Source: Rotaria socialis (lineage: Eukaryota; Rotifera; Eurotatoria; Philodinida; Philodinidae). From it: 64,000 bases of DNA. Below, one piece after another: positions 38,647-49,865 of this stretch (position 1 is the stretch's first letter; the number at the start of each line of letters is the position of its first letter). A program made the translations under genes and the position numbers. The stretch lies in assembly GCA_905331475.1 (NCBI GenBank), contig CAJNYU010004302.1, positions 154,574 through 218,573 on the forward strand, in the 5' to 3' direction. The notes under the pieces were generated by a model that searched no databases, was not told the origin of the DNA, and saw only the letters and a program-made list of their open reading frames with translations.

Positions 38647-41040
38647 TTAAGAGTCGGCCATTTTTTCTTTCACTTGTCGGAGATATTCTTTCACTTCAAT
38701 GACATCTTTGTGTTGATCCCCGTAGTTTGCTCGGTAGATGGTCAGACTTTCCGAGAAATATCGAAACGCTTCTGGATAGTTATGCACTGTTTGAAAATAT
38801 CCTTCTCCTAAACGTTGTAGCTGCTCAGCAATCGCCGGGTGATCAGAAGAATGAATTCGACGTCGAACATCTAGAACATATTTCCAATGAGCGATACCGT
38901 CTTCCAATCTTTCGTCATCAAGAGCGATGGCACCGAGCATTGTGAGGCAATCAATGAGTGTTAATTCGCTACAAGGAGTACAATTTTCGAGGACTGATAA
39001 AGCCTCTTCATAGTATCGACGTGTCTCTTCACCTTCACAGATATCGCCTATTGTCATGAGCGTCGAAGCAATTCGTGGATGCTTATCCCCTAGAATTGTC
39101 TTCTGTGAAGCTAATTGTTTTTCACAAAACATTAATGACGTCTTCTTATCGTTCTTCTTCTTGTAAGTTTGAGCTACTCGGTTCAGATATGAAGAGAGAT
39201 CAGGATGACCTGGTGGTAAACATTCTTCTGCCATCTCCAAACGTTGACGATAAAAGTCGATAGCACGATCCAGATCTCCTTTTTTTTCGTAGACTGACCC
39301 AAGATTTCCTAGAGCACTAGCGATATACGGATGTGGAGCTGGTAAAACTCTTGTATACATGTGAAAAGCACGCTTGAGCCAGGCTAGTGCACTATCAATA
39401 TCTCCTTTTGATTGGTATGCAAGACCGATATTCTGAAGGGTGATAGCCTTGCTGGAATGATCACCAGGGTAGTTCTTCTCATCAATAGCCAAACTTTGAT
39501 GAAGATAGTCAAGTGCGCGATCAAAGTCTCCCTTATCTTTGTAAATCAGTCCAATGTTGTGTAACGATCCAGCGATAAGTGGATGGTTTTCAGACAATGT
39601 CGATCGACGTTTTCGATAAGCGTCTTCATAATATTTTAGCGCCAGATTCAATTCGCCTGTTTGTCGATGCACATTACCAAGATTGTTTTGGATGGACGCG
39701 ATATCCGGATGGTCTGATGGTAGACTGTGCAGTAGTTTGCCAAAATAACATTTTGCCCGCTCAATTTGACCTAATTCATTAAGTAAAAGACATCCAAAGG
39801 ACACTAAAGGACTTATCAGTTGCAACTGATCTTCTTGCAGTTTCATATACTGTTCAATACGAGTTGATCCTTCTGCCGTTGTGCTCAAACCAATCTTCCA
39901 CACATTTAGTTTTTTCTCCATTTTTACATGATCAATCTTAAATGTAGAATTCAGCCCAAAGAGTACTTCTTGTTCTCCCTGCATTTTACTGTACTTATCA
40001 ATGTCTGCAAACACGACTGCAGTTACATTCGGGTCAGCGTTGATTTCGAAGATGCAAAGTTTCATATCGTCATTTACTGGCAGTTGACGAATGAAACCCA
40101 ATGCTACATCAATACTTCTTGACGTTGACAAAAATCCATTGGTAGAAATGAGAGTCCCAGTAGCCTTGCGTAATTTCTCGAATTCTCCGTTCGGAATGTG
40201 TTGACCTCTATAAAGTTTCAACACACCACCCGTCTTCAGTTGCTCGCTTTCTTTTTCCAATGCATGACATAGATCGATTATATAGAAGCGAAATGCATAA
40301 AGTAAATCAATGTCTTCCGTACGTATGGCATTGTTAAGTAGCTTGTAGAGAAAGCATTCATCTGTGTACCATTTTATTGCTTGTTCACGAGAATAGGACT
40401 TACGAAATTGTTCGATTTTGTTCAACTCTTTCTTATTCATTGCGTAGTAATTTGAGCATGTTGTCAACATTTCATTCTTGGCTTGATCATCTTGAGGCAT
40501 CTTTTTTAAAACATAAAGTAGAAGTTGATTCCACAGGAAGGAAGCTGAATCTTTAGATAGATCTCTTGTGGATTTCTGTGTTTGATCAAAGAGACTGAAC
40601 GTGAAAGCCTGTTTCTCTACAATTGTCATTGTGTCGCGAAGTAACCGTAGTAGCTCGCCTTGAACGATGAAGATATCCACTATCTTTGAATATTCAGACA
40701 TAAGTTTTACGTGAAATTCACGGTTTCTGCAGAAGATAAAAACAGCGATGACACTTCGAAGTCTACTAATTTGTGGAAGAACGTCACGAGCCAATGCTCC
40801 AGAGATTATAAGTAGAATTTGTTCGCCTTGTATTGACTTAACAAAATCAACACATCGTGTACTATCCGTATAGAATTGAGCAGCAGGATTGAATTCAAGT
40901 AAAAGATTTTGCGTATGCATCGAATCTTTAGAATCATCAATATTGCCATCAAGCCAAATGAGTCGAGTATTTTCTTTATTTTTTAATGTTTCTACTGGTT
41001 GAAGATCCCGAGAGTTAGATGCGCTGATTTTACTTGCCAT
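38647..41040 (-). CDS. Intronless ADP-ribosyltransferase with TPR array (797 aa)
   Basis: Single uninterrupted ORF. Residues about 25-140 form an N-terminal region (TRLIWLDGNIDDS...ILLIISGALARDVLPQISRL) resembling a small alpha/beta domain. Residues about 225-385 are an R-S-E class mono-ADP-ribosyltransferase fold: Arg in LYRGQ (about 278), FLSTS (about 304-308) and the catalytic E-x-E in QGEQEVLFG (about 356-358). These are the residues that bind NAD and transfer ADP-ribose to protein side chains, so it looks catalytically complete. Residues about 430-780 are kinesin-light-chain-type tetratricopeptide repeats of about 42 aa (HPDIASIQNNLGNVHRQTGE, HPLIAGSLHNIGLIYKDKGD and so on). No signal peptide, so probably cytosolic. 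ART-TPR genes are expanded in bdelloids. The intronless form differs from all neighbouring protein genes. The partner is unknown. Confidence 0.9.
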   Translation of the reverse strand: MASKISASNSRDLQPVETLKNKENTRLIWLDGNIDDSKDSMHTQNLLLEFNPAAQFYTDSTRCVDFVKSIQGEQILLIISGALARDVLPQISRLRSVIAVFIFCRNREFHVKLMSEYSKIVDIFIVQGELLRLLRDTMTIVEKQAFTFSLFDQTQKSTRDLSKDSASFLWNQLLLYVLKKMPQDDQAKNEMLTTCSNYYAMNKKELNKIEQFRKSYSREQAIKWYTDECFLYKLLNNAIRTEDIDLLYAFRFYIIDLCHALEKESEQLKTGGVLKLYRGQHIPNGEFEKLRKATGTLISTNGFLSTSRSIDVALGFIRQLPVNDDMKLCIFEINADPNVTAVVFADIDKYSKMQGEQEVLFGLNSTFKIDHVKMEKKLNVWKIGLSTTAEGSTRIEQYMKLQEDQLQLISPLVSFGCLLLNELGQIERAKCYFGKLLHSLPSDHPDIASIQNNLGNVHRQTGELNLALKYYEDAYRKRRSTLSENHPLIAGSLHNIGLIYKDKGDFDRALDYLHQSLAIDEKNYPGDHSSKAITLQNIGLAYQSKGDIDSALAWLKRAFHMYTRVLPAPHPYIASALGNLGSVYEKKGDLDRAIDFYRQRLEMAEECLPPGHPDLSSYLNRVAQTYKKKNDKKTSLMFCEKQLASQKTILGDKHPRIASTLMTIGDICEGEETRRYYEEALSVLENCTPCSELTLIDCLTMLGAIALDDERLEDGIAHWKYVLDVRRRIHSSDHPAIAEQLQRLGEGYFQTVHNYPEAFRYFSESLTIYRANYGDQHKDVIEVKEYLRQVKEKMADS

Positions 41041-42127
41041 TTTTCCCGAATGAAACTCAAACTTGTTCTACTTCCTTCATCAATCGAGACATGTTTTTCT
41101 CGGTAAGAATTGAAAAAACGAAAAAAACAGTACCTGTATGTATTTATTTCTTCGTTCTGTATGTATTTCGCTGAGAGCATGCGCTACTGTATGCATGTTG
41201 GATAAAGCATTGCATCCCATAAGAATTACACGCAGGACAAACGGTTGCATATTGTGGAGTTATTTTTTCTCTTCTTGAAGTAACGATGAAAATTTTCAAG
41301 AAAGGACAAGTGGCGGTAAAGCCATTTTTCATCCCCCAATATTTTTCGTTAAAAACCACTTTTTCATAGCAAGTCGACCACGGAGAACATTTTTTGTGAC
41401 AAAATTTTGAGCAATTCGTCTAATCGATTTTTCGGACCTGAGCCCCCCCCCCTCATGGATTGGTCAAAACATATTTGTCTCTTTTTCTTGAAATAAGTAT
41501 ACCATTCGATGCAAAATGTTACGCTGATCACGAATATCTAATTTAAATTTTACAAATATAAAGTCTTGTTTCAGTAAATTAGGTTTTCTTGTGAGAATGG
41601 GATTTCAATAGGTACTTTCTTCTACCCATCATTCGACATTGAAAAGAAGTCCAAAATAGTCAAAGATATGATTTCACACATAAAAATTGAATACTCATTC
41701 GATCCATACAAAATTGCAATTTTGAAAACTCAAACTCTGGGTGACAAATCATTTTTTGATGTTTTCGATCCGCTTATTCATGATGGTAAATATAATGTTT
41801 GATGAAATTTTATTAATTACACTTTAATTCTTTCTCACTTTCATATTCAACAATTGTCTCTTCAAATCTACCTATAGTGCACTTATAGTTCATGTTGTAT
41901 ATTATTGACTTACTAGATATCTTTCAAAGATTCATAGCATATGAAATATATTTCGGGCAATATGAGAGCAACATATACTTTAGTTTTTTGAAACGAATTT
42001 CAAATTATTTTATTTCACTTATATGATAAGTAATAACAAGGACAAATGATACAATCAAAGAATAATAAAAAAATATTTGTTTAATTTAAGCCCTATAACG
42101 TTTATGTTTTTTTCTTTCACCTTCTTT
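41041..42127. other. Spacer between ART-TPR start and CWC22 end
   Basis: About 1.1 kb of non-coding DNA. Near 41440-41452 a short poly-C run occurs. It presumably holds the ART-TPR promoter; nothing else was recognised. Confidence 0.45.
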
Positions 42128-44339
42128 CTAACGACCATGACGATCATAGAAATTTTGCAGGATTTCATTGTATACTGAGATTCGAGCAGGTGGAGCCGGT
42201 ATTGGATTTGATATGATGAATTCGCGTAATTCATCTCTAATCAAGAAAGAAACATTGAATATTAAATGATAATAAATTCGACATTTACGTTATTCTACCA
42301 AGGCCAATTGATGTGAAAAAATTGATGCAAAATCGAGCATCTTCTGGATTATTGTGTTGGAAAAGACCTTTAAAGTAATCTGTCAATGTTCTAAAATCAA
42401 AAGCAAGAAAATTAATTTTTTATTTTTAACCTTTCAATAACTTACGGATCAGTTAAATGATTCTTAAGTTTGGTAAAGCCAAAAAATTCAAATAATTCCA
42501 AAAACAAATGTCTCAAATAAACATGAGATGAGATTGCATTTTTATTAGATAAATAAATAGAGGCGAATGCCTAAAAGGAAAATAAAAGCATAATAACTTT
42601 ATTTAATATCACGAATGAACACATACATTCCATGAAATGGATTCTGTGACAAGTAAGTGTGCAAAAAATTTAGCCACATTACTTAATTTAACATTTTCCA
42701 TATGACGAGCAATTGCATATTGACCATATTGATGTTGAAAACTCCACCTAAACCAATAAACATATTTATCTTCTAATAAACAAATACGTTCTCCAAGTAA
42801 ACCAAAAAAGCATTCATATGCAGGCTGTTGCGCACAAATATCAACAATCATTTGACATAGTTCTTCCTATGCATCAAGATTAAAATGTTCGATTTTTTTC
42901 ATCCTTAACAAACATACGTTTAGCCTATTATATGAGTCCATTTTAAGTAGTCTATGGGCACATTCTTCAGCATCAATACTGGCTTGAATTGTTAAACATA
43001 TTTTGTGACGGAGTGTTACTAAATCTGTTTCAATTGGATCGACAATGATCAGCTCTTGTTTTTCTTCATTGCCATTGTCTTCATCATCATTATCTGTTAC
43101 ATTTGAACTTGATTCGTCTTCATCACTATCTGACGTAGTTGAACATGATTCTTCGTCGTCGCTATCTGATGTATTTGAACATGATTCATCTTCATCGGTA
43201 GTATTTTCATCAAGAATTCTTTTTCTCATTTGTTTATATTCGTGTTCGTTAATGACATATTTTGCATCATGTTTAAATACATCTGAAACAAAAGTGTGAA
43301 ATATTTCATCGAAGTTAATGTCTGTTTTACCGAGTATGTCATCGGGATCACACGAATCGGCTAATTGCAGTACATGTGCATATTGACTATTTTTATCGAC
43401 TAAATTTAAACCACGTTCTACAACTGGTTCTTTTGTTGCTGCAGCAAATATGATTTCATGAATATCTTGTGTAAGTTTATTTAATGATGATTCATCAGGC
43501 AAATTTGTTAATGTTGTACATACGAAATCTAGTTCTTGTCGACTGGCGTGTAATAACTTTTCACCGCACTCTTTTAATAATTGAACAGCTAATTCTGTAT
43601 TATGATCATTTGAATTTTCCAGGAGAAAAAGAAGCATTTGCAAAGCAACTGTTTCACGTAACTAAATAAAATAAAAACAATATTAGGCTATTGTATTTAT
43701 TAAAAACTGCTTACCATATTTTTATTAATTAGATGTGCAATAAATTTTATTATTGCCAAACAACGGATTTTATCATTACGTTGATGTGTTCGACGAAACG
43801 AAAACATAAGACGCTTGACAATTAATTCACCGATTATAGGCAATTTTCGATGAATTTTACAGACTAATGCAGCATACACAGGAGTAGACGATGGGAATCT
43901 AAGTTGTGCTCGAATAATAGCATTTGCAACTAAGCCACGACCACGTATGATATTGCATTTAAATAGTCCACGACTAATTGCTGATAAATTTGATCTATTG
44001 GCTTCTTTAACTTTATCCTTAATATTTTCTTTTAAAGCTTCCCATGCTAGACGTTGATATTCTGTTATTAATGTTTTAGTTAATGTACCCTAAATTAAAA
44101 TAAGAAATAAAATTTATGATTTTGAACAGTCATACTTGTAAACGGCGGCGTTTAGCAGGTGGTATATCACATTCATCTGTATTTGACAGTGTAACAGATT
44201 TTGTTTTATTGCATGCAGGACCTTCTTGTGCTTTGAACATATTGGTTGATTCAAAATCAGAACCAGAGTTGAATTCGTTGTGAATATGAACTCGTATGGT
44301 ATGTTGTTTCTTCTGAACATTTGCCATGTGTAAAACCAA
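42128..44339 (-). CDS. CWC22: CWC22 pre-mRNA splicing factor
   Basis: Spliceosome protein that holds eIF4A3 for exon-junction-complex loading. The start at 44339 (MVLHMANVQKK; 44327 is also possible) leads to a basic stretch (PAKRRRLQ). The MIF4G domain follows: TEYQRLAWEALKENIKDKVK, KCNIIRGRGLVANAIIRAQL, TPVYAALVCKIHRKLPIIGE, LLKECGEKLLH. Next is an acidic Asp/Glu/Ser linker at about 43.04-43.21 kb with three near repeats of (S)DSDDEES. The MA3 domain comes last: TLRHKICLTIQASIDAEECA, AYECFFGLLGERICLLE, SNVAKFFAHLLVTESISWN and the family signature FCINFFTSIGLGRITDELRE. The end is NFYDRHGR. About seven exons. The long RS tail of vertebrates is absent. No lesion was seen. Confidence 0.92.
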
Positions 44340-44637
44340 TGAGAAAATTGACTGATTCGATTAAAGAATAGATATCGCTAGTTGTCACCAGCATAGCTCA
44401 TTCGAAGAAAAAAATCGATACAATATGACGGAATTTAAAAAAAATAAGGATCTGTCTTACACAATGTGCAACAGATGTAGAAAACGAAGAAGGGCGTTAA
44501 ACAGCACAACAAAATCGTGACAGAGTAAGAATTTCTATATTAATTCTATCTAAATAAATTTGACTTTCTTTAGATGTACTGTTCATTGTACATTTCATAA
44601 TATTTCACCGGATCTTATTCATACAATCTAATCAACG

Positions 44638-45795
44638 GTGGGTATTGGTACATTATCAAATAAAACTAATAATCAATTTTCTTATGCAGATTCATTTTTA
44701 AAAGCTCGACAAATACGTTGTATTCTGGCTGATTATCTTGGTCACCATGCACAAATATGGTTTTCGATGGAACATTTAAATTCATCGAATCATTTTTTAT
44801 CCACATCTGATAAAAATTTTCATACTATCGATCACATCTATTTTGGTTCCTTGTTTTCCATTAGAAAATCTCTTGTTCACCATACCCCGCTCATCAATGA
44901 AAGAAATCATTGGAAAATAGAAATTCACAATAAACAAACATTCGTCATCGAATCTGGAAATGAAAATTCTTCAATACGTTTATCTATACCATTCAAATAT
45001 CTACACAAGGATACTCTTGTTATTGATGGTGAAGATTTTTCTGAAATTAGTTTCAGTTATTATTTAATAACAATCAACAAGACATACGAAACGTAAATCA
45101 TTGATAAGTTTATTACCAAGTTTCTAGATTTTATTATTTAGAATGTATGGTAATAATTCAATGGTTCAATCATTAAATCAGTGTACAGACTTTTGAATAT
45201 GTTTATCACCAAAAACCACTGCCGATTCATTTCTCGATTATCTTCAATGACATTACTAACTTAATGATAAAATTAGCTAGAACAGGATGAAAATTATTTT
45301 AATCAATTATCATTAAAAGCTTATCATGAACTTAAAAAATGTCATTGGTTAAATTTAATAGGCATGTTTAATTGAAAACCTATTAAAGCCATCAATGATA
45401 AAAAAATATCCAATACATGTGTCATTCATATAATACCAACACGGTTTTTAATAATGCCAAAAGTAAAAACGAAAGGGCATCGTGCTATGAGTTATTCGTT
45501 ATTTAATGGTATTAATGATTTTTGTCTTGTTTATTTAAAACCTGATCCACTCAATATTTATTTCAATGATGATAATAATCATCTGATAGACTCCTTTAAA
45601 AATATGTTTCACTAGGGTATTGATTTCGGTGGAAATCATTGTCATTTATTTGGTGCATCGAATTCACAATTAAAAGATCATTCATTTTGGTTTATTAAAG
45701 GATTAACACTGCATGAAATTCATCAAAAACAACAATTATTAAGTCAAAATGATCAAATTCTTAATTTAGGCACCTTTGTTGCTCGATTAGGTTGT
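44638..45795 (+). pseudogene. Broken cellular RNA-dependent RNA polymerase (RDR/QDE-1 type)
   Basis: The right part (about 45,421-45,795) reads, in one frame, HIIPTRFLIMPKVKTKGHRA, then FGASNSQLKDHSFWFIKG and GTFVARLGC. These match the family blocks TPTR...NR.LR, SSSQLR..S.WF and ARLGQ of eukaryotic RDR proteins, which make dsRNA from single-stranded templates in RNA silencing. TAG at 45613 interrupts the frame, and stops fill 45.1-45.42 kb. An open stretch at 44,638-45,096 (FKYLHKDTLVIDGEDFSEIS) lies in the same frame and is probably the preceding part. The sequence stops before the catalytic Asp motif, which is absent from the window. The break coincides with a TA microsatellite and is followed by an unrelated TPR fragment. 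Confidence 0.66.
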
Positions 45796-45798
45796 ACG

Positions 45799-45816
45799 TA
45801 TATATATATATATATA
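45799..45816. repeat. (TA)n microsatellite at a fragment junction
   Basis: About nine TA units exactly between the RdRP remnant and the TPR remnant. Confidence 0.9.
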
Positions 45817-45839
45817 CACCCACATCCACACTCTCGAAC

Positions 45840-46189
45840 AAATTTATTCGAAAGATCACAAAGATATTGCTAATATTCTTGTAGAGGCAGATCAGTTTGA
45901 CGTTGCTCTTGGTCTTTATATGCGAGCACTTGAAATTTACAGAGAACACTTTACTGAAAGACATCCAGAAGTATTGACAAGCAATCAAAACATAGCTCAT
46001 TGTTTTAGAGCAATGGCAACAAAATGCGTTGAGAAACAGCTTTGGCAAGATGCTCTCGAGTTTTGCCAACAAGCTTTAAAGATTTACGAAGATGTATTAC
46101 CAAGTGATTCAACTGAAAGAGAATCAATATTAAAAAGTTTGAAGAATGACATGAATCAATTACTTGAATTGATTAAATCAAATACATGA
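45840..46189 (+). pseudogene. TPR gene fragment (kinesin light-chain type repeats)
   Basis: An open frame of about 115 residues without its own start: DIANILVEADQFDVALGLYM, RALEIYREHFTERHPEVLTS, HCFRAMATKC, DALEFCQQALKIYEDVLPSD, ending at TGA/TAG near 46189. It holds two or three tetratricopeptide repeats like those at the C-terminus of the ART-TPR gene 5 kb away, so it is probably the 3' end of a similar gene. It lacks an N-terminal domain. It could still be translated from the internal Met at 45920. Confidence 0.72.
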
Positions 46190-46228
46190 TAGAGAACATA
46201 TATCAGAAAGAATAAATGATGAAACGAG

Positions 46229-46274
46229 GGTGTGAGTGTTGTTCTGTCCTTGATGCACAGACACTCACACCCCC
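46229..46274. terminator. GTGAGTGT hairpin
   Basis: GGGTGTGAGTGT and ACACTCACACCC are perfect complements separated by about 22 bases, just after the TPR fragment. It could be a transcript-end stem-loop or the residue of a small inverted-repeat element; only the inverted repeat is certain. Confidence 0.45.
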
Positions 46275-46567
46275 ATGCTGATGTTCTACCTTCGCGGTAC
46301 ACGGATGCTATATTTTTTGTATATTTTGTGAAAAAGAATAAGTGATGTGTGAACGCAACAGTAGCGAAAGTGATATTAACGATTTATGGTAATAAGCGAC
46401 ATTCAGATACATAAGGCAACATCATTTTTAGTCGATATCGAAAACAGAACATGAACAATATTGATACGATCTTTCACTTAAGCGAGTAACAAAGTAAGAC
46501 ATAAAGGATTTAAGTTAGATTCAGAATTTGAAAAGAAAAACTTCTAAATATTGATGAGAATGACTGT

Positions 46568-47676
46568 TTACATTTGTTGTGTACCGTTGGTGACCGTCTG
46601 AGCTGTCATAGTGACTGGGCCGATTCGATCATGCGTAATATTACGGCGCCATCCGCGAATCATTGTATACATCTCTGTTTTCAGTTCAGGAATTGCAACT
46701 GTAGCCGTCAATGGAGACGATAGGACAGCAAGATAGATTAAACCAAGCAATAACCAATTGGCTTGGAGCTCGAATAGAACTGGTGTCAAATGTATTATGT
46801 TAATCACACTGGTAAGAATTATAGGTAACCAGGAAACATATAATACTCCTGTGACTGCGAACAGTTGTAAAGTCATGCCTAAATTCTTTTTCCAGACATT
46901 TGTTTGTAGCATTCGACGTTTTTGTAGAGTTACTTGTATGATAAGAAATAAATTTGAAACAACAATAATGACCAACGGTACAAGGTAAAAAATAAGCCAA
47001 CCTATTGGGCCCAGTATTGGATTCAATGTGAAACATGCAACACCGCAAACTACCGCATTGTAATCATACGTACTTTTGCAAGGATAGGAAACGATACATA
47101 TAAATGTAAACAATAGTGCAACGATAATGAGAAAAAATGCTGGTACGTAATGTAAACTAATGCTATATCTATCAATACCAAGATAAATGGGTATATACGT
47201 TTAGACAAATTTCTCAACTTACCTCTGTATAAATGCATTATGAAATATAAGCAAATAGCGTTCAATTGATAAATGAGCATTGAGTTCAAGTGTTGCCATG
47301 TTAAGAGTGGTAATAAGAATTTGCCAATAGTCACAAAATACATTTGAAGCTACCGGGACTGTTCCATGGTAAAGGTATATGATTGTGAATGGTAACTCAA
47401 ATACGGCCTAAAGTAACGAGACATTTATGCACGTTTATCATCAATGAAATAATTTACTTGAACGAAATGAACCACACAAATCAATAGAACCAGTTGATTT
47501 TTTATTCGATGTCGTATTTCTTTCTTTCGTATAACACCATAGAATACAAGAAATGAACCAATAATTGATGGAAAAATCAAAATAATCAATGACCAAAATG
47601 TTAGTTTCTTGCTTAGTTCCCAATTAAGTATATGGGCTGAAATAGCTATACTGCTATTGTCTAACGATGAACTCAT
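46568..47676 (-). CDS. Rhodopsin-like (class A) G-protein-coupled receptor
   Basis: Seven-helix receptor of the plasma membrane. The start at 47676 (MSSSLDNSSIAISAHILN) leaves a short N-terminus with one glycosylation motif (NSS). The helices in order: TM1 FWSLIILIFPSIIGSFLVF; TM2 NQLVLLICVVHFVQ|AVFELP; TM3 ending in ERY (in place of DRY) before LLIFHNAF; TM4 VPAFFLIIVALLFTFICIV; a loop with Cys; TM5 GWLIFYLVPLVIIVVSNLFL; TM6 LQLFAVTGVLYVSWLPIIL; TM7 ANWLLLGLIYLAVLSSPLTA, where the usual NPxxY is not obvious. Two introns (about 47,409-47,459 and 47,168-47,223) close in frame. Such receptors are numerous in rotifers; the ligand is unknown. Confidence 0.82.
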
Positions 47677-49410
47677 TTTAATTGCTAAATCACTGTATTT
47701 TCTGAAATCCCTAAGAAACAATGTCACATAAAACAATTAAAAGAAAAAAGTTCTTAATGGTACTCGAGCAACAGTCCATTGATAAAGAAAATTTCAATAT
47801 CACACACGTATTTCTGCACAAATATAAAAGTTATAGATCCTACGTTCAAAAAATCATAATAGAAGCTCGTGTGAAACATCTAAGTTAGTCGTAAATGCCG
47901 TTGATTATAAAAGAAAAGATCATTTCTTCTCTCTACTATATTCTCTGCAAAAAATTTCTGCTACACTGCTTTTTGCTGATGAATAAACTCGCCTGTTTAT
48001 TTTAAAAAAATTGTATAATATTACTTTTCAAGTATAACACTCTTCTATTGGATTCTTCAGTAGAATTGCAAGTGATACCTCTGAACATATCTTGCGATAA
48101 AAAAATGCAGTTTCGTTTTTCCTAATACTGTAGTCCTAAATTGATACAGAAGTTGTTTACAATATCATCATTAATTCGTACAAGAAGAAATAAGGAAACT
48201 GTTTGGACACGTTTTTACAGTATCTATACATCACATTGGTCATAATATTTACCAAAATGATCGCATAGTTTATATCTTGATGAATGCGATATTTGCTCGA
48301 CTATGTTCCTTCATTTGAATGTTTTTGGAGAAGTGCAGATTCTTTTTCAACGCACTTTTCATATACGAGTGTTGAATTATTTACTGTAACACAAATATTT
48401 CTTTGTCATGAACATGTCTAGAATGATTTAAATGCATTGTGGCATATAAATAATTTTTGATGAGATCGTCAGAATGTTGCCGTCATCTGGATGAATAATT
48501 TCACTCTGAAAATTTATCAACCGATTATGATCTTGTTTAGAACACATATTAATGGAAATCGACAGGGCTCAGGTCGTTCAATCCCAGCACAGGAACCGAT
48601 TGAAACCTATCCGATCCGACCAAAAATCCAACGAACTCCTATCGGATTTTACAAGGATTTAACACAGTTTCTATCGGATTCAGGATTCAGAAATTGATGT
48701 TGGATCCTCAGGGTCTGATTCCAATAAGTTCCTGAATACAGAATCCTATTATAGTGAAGTTTCAAAATCAGACAATCCAATTACCGAGAAATTTCGACTG
48801 TATCCAAAGCACGGATGGACCCAAATTCCCATGAAATCCGCATCGGATACCACACTAGTTTCCTAGGGAATTCCGGCAGTATCCGCAACAAGGATTCATC
48901 CATATTCCGATCGGTGATACTTCCGAGAAAAAACTCATAGGAAACTGTAGGAGTTTTCCGACATTCGGACCTGCTCATACAATGGTTATGATTATTTGCA
49001 CATTCGGAGTTCAAATACACTTATAAATCTCAGTTCACATTCACACTTTGCAGAGCCTTCCATACAAAGTTCGACACCAGTAAATATAAATCCGGCTAAT
49101 TTTCGTTATTTATATCATCAACTTATACAAAGCTCACGAAAAGACAATTCTACACGAGAGATGATACTTTATAACAATAAAAATAGTTTGAAAAAGTATT
49201 ATGGTTTTAAAGGAGTACTTTAAACTTTAAATGTTAAAGTTAAAGTAGTACACGTTAAAACTATAACTTTAATTAATGTGAACGAAATTTTTATACCTTA
49301 ATAGAATCGTGTATGATAATCCTCAATCTACTCATAAAGAGCGATGACACATGGCTTTAAACACTTTAACTTTGATTTTTAAACAATGAAAGTCGACGAA
49401 ATTAAAGAAA
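47677..49410. other. Intergenic region with repeat-like blocks
   Basis: About 1.7 kb between the GPCR and the LTR element. The block 48,530-49,000 is rich in ATCCGAT/ATCGGAT words and looks like old repeat DNA. The block 49,210-49,280 is rich in AACTTTAA. No gene is supported. Confidence 0.4.
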
Positions 49411-49415
49411 CCGCC
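49411..49415. repeat. 5' target-site duplication CCGCC
   Basis: The same CCGCC follows the right LTR at 55590-55594, which fixes the element's ends. Confidence 0.85.
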
Positions 49416-49594
49416 TGTTACAGTCATACGTTATTATTCCTTGAGTCATTGCGCTGTTGTCCTTATTTGTTTATTCAACTCGCATTCCTTGATGCTTTAT
49501 TTTTCTTATATATATATATCCTCTCTTCTCTCGCTTAAAAAGGAAGGATTCTTAATAAAAATGACATCGAGAAGAGAACAGGGATACTCTAATA
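49416..49594 (+). repeat. 5' LTR (179 bp)
   Basis: Begins TGTTACAGTCATACG and ends CTAATA. It contains a TA run followed by a CT-rich block and AATAAAA (possible polyadenylation signal). It matches the 3' LTR over the full 179 bp. Confidence 0.93.
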
Positions 49595-49596
49595 TT

Positions 49597-49610
49597 TGGT
49601 GCCGTGACCC
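49597..49610 (+). promoter_or_regulatory. Primer-binding site
   Basis: TGGTGCCGTGACCC begins two bases after the 5' LTR. The leading TGG fits pairing with a tRNA 3' CCA end. The tRNA species was not determined. Confidence 0.75.
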
Positions 49611-49865
49611 GCCCTCTCTTGATTCTATTTCACGCGATTGATCAGTTCGTTTCATCTAATACTTTTTCGCACAATCGTTCATCGTTTTAACATTTTTAAT
49701 TTAATCATTTCTTCAAAAACGACTTCCCATCGTCACAATAGAAATTAGTGAAGTAACACCAACCGTTGTGACTTACTATCACACGATATAATCACATACG
49801 GGTGTATCCTACCTCACGTTGATTCGATTAATCCAACTACTTTAAGTACGACTTCATCACCACAA

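Noticed and set aside
43045..43299. Ser/Asp-rich plus-strand ORF
   Set aside because: Antisense shadow of the acidic linker of CWC22.
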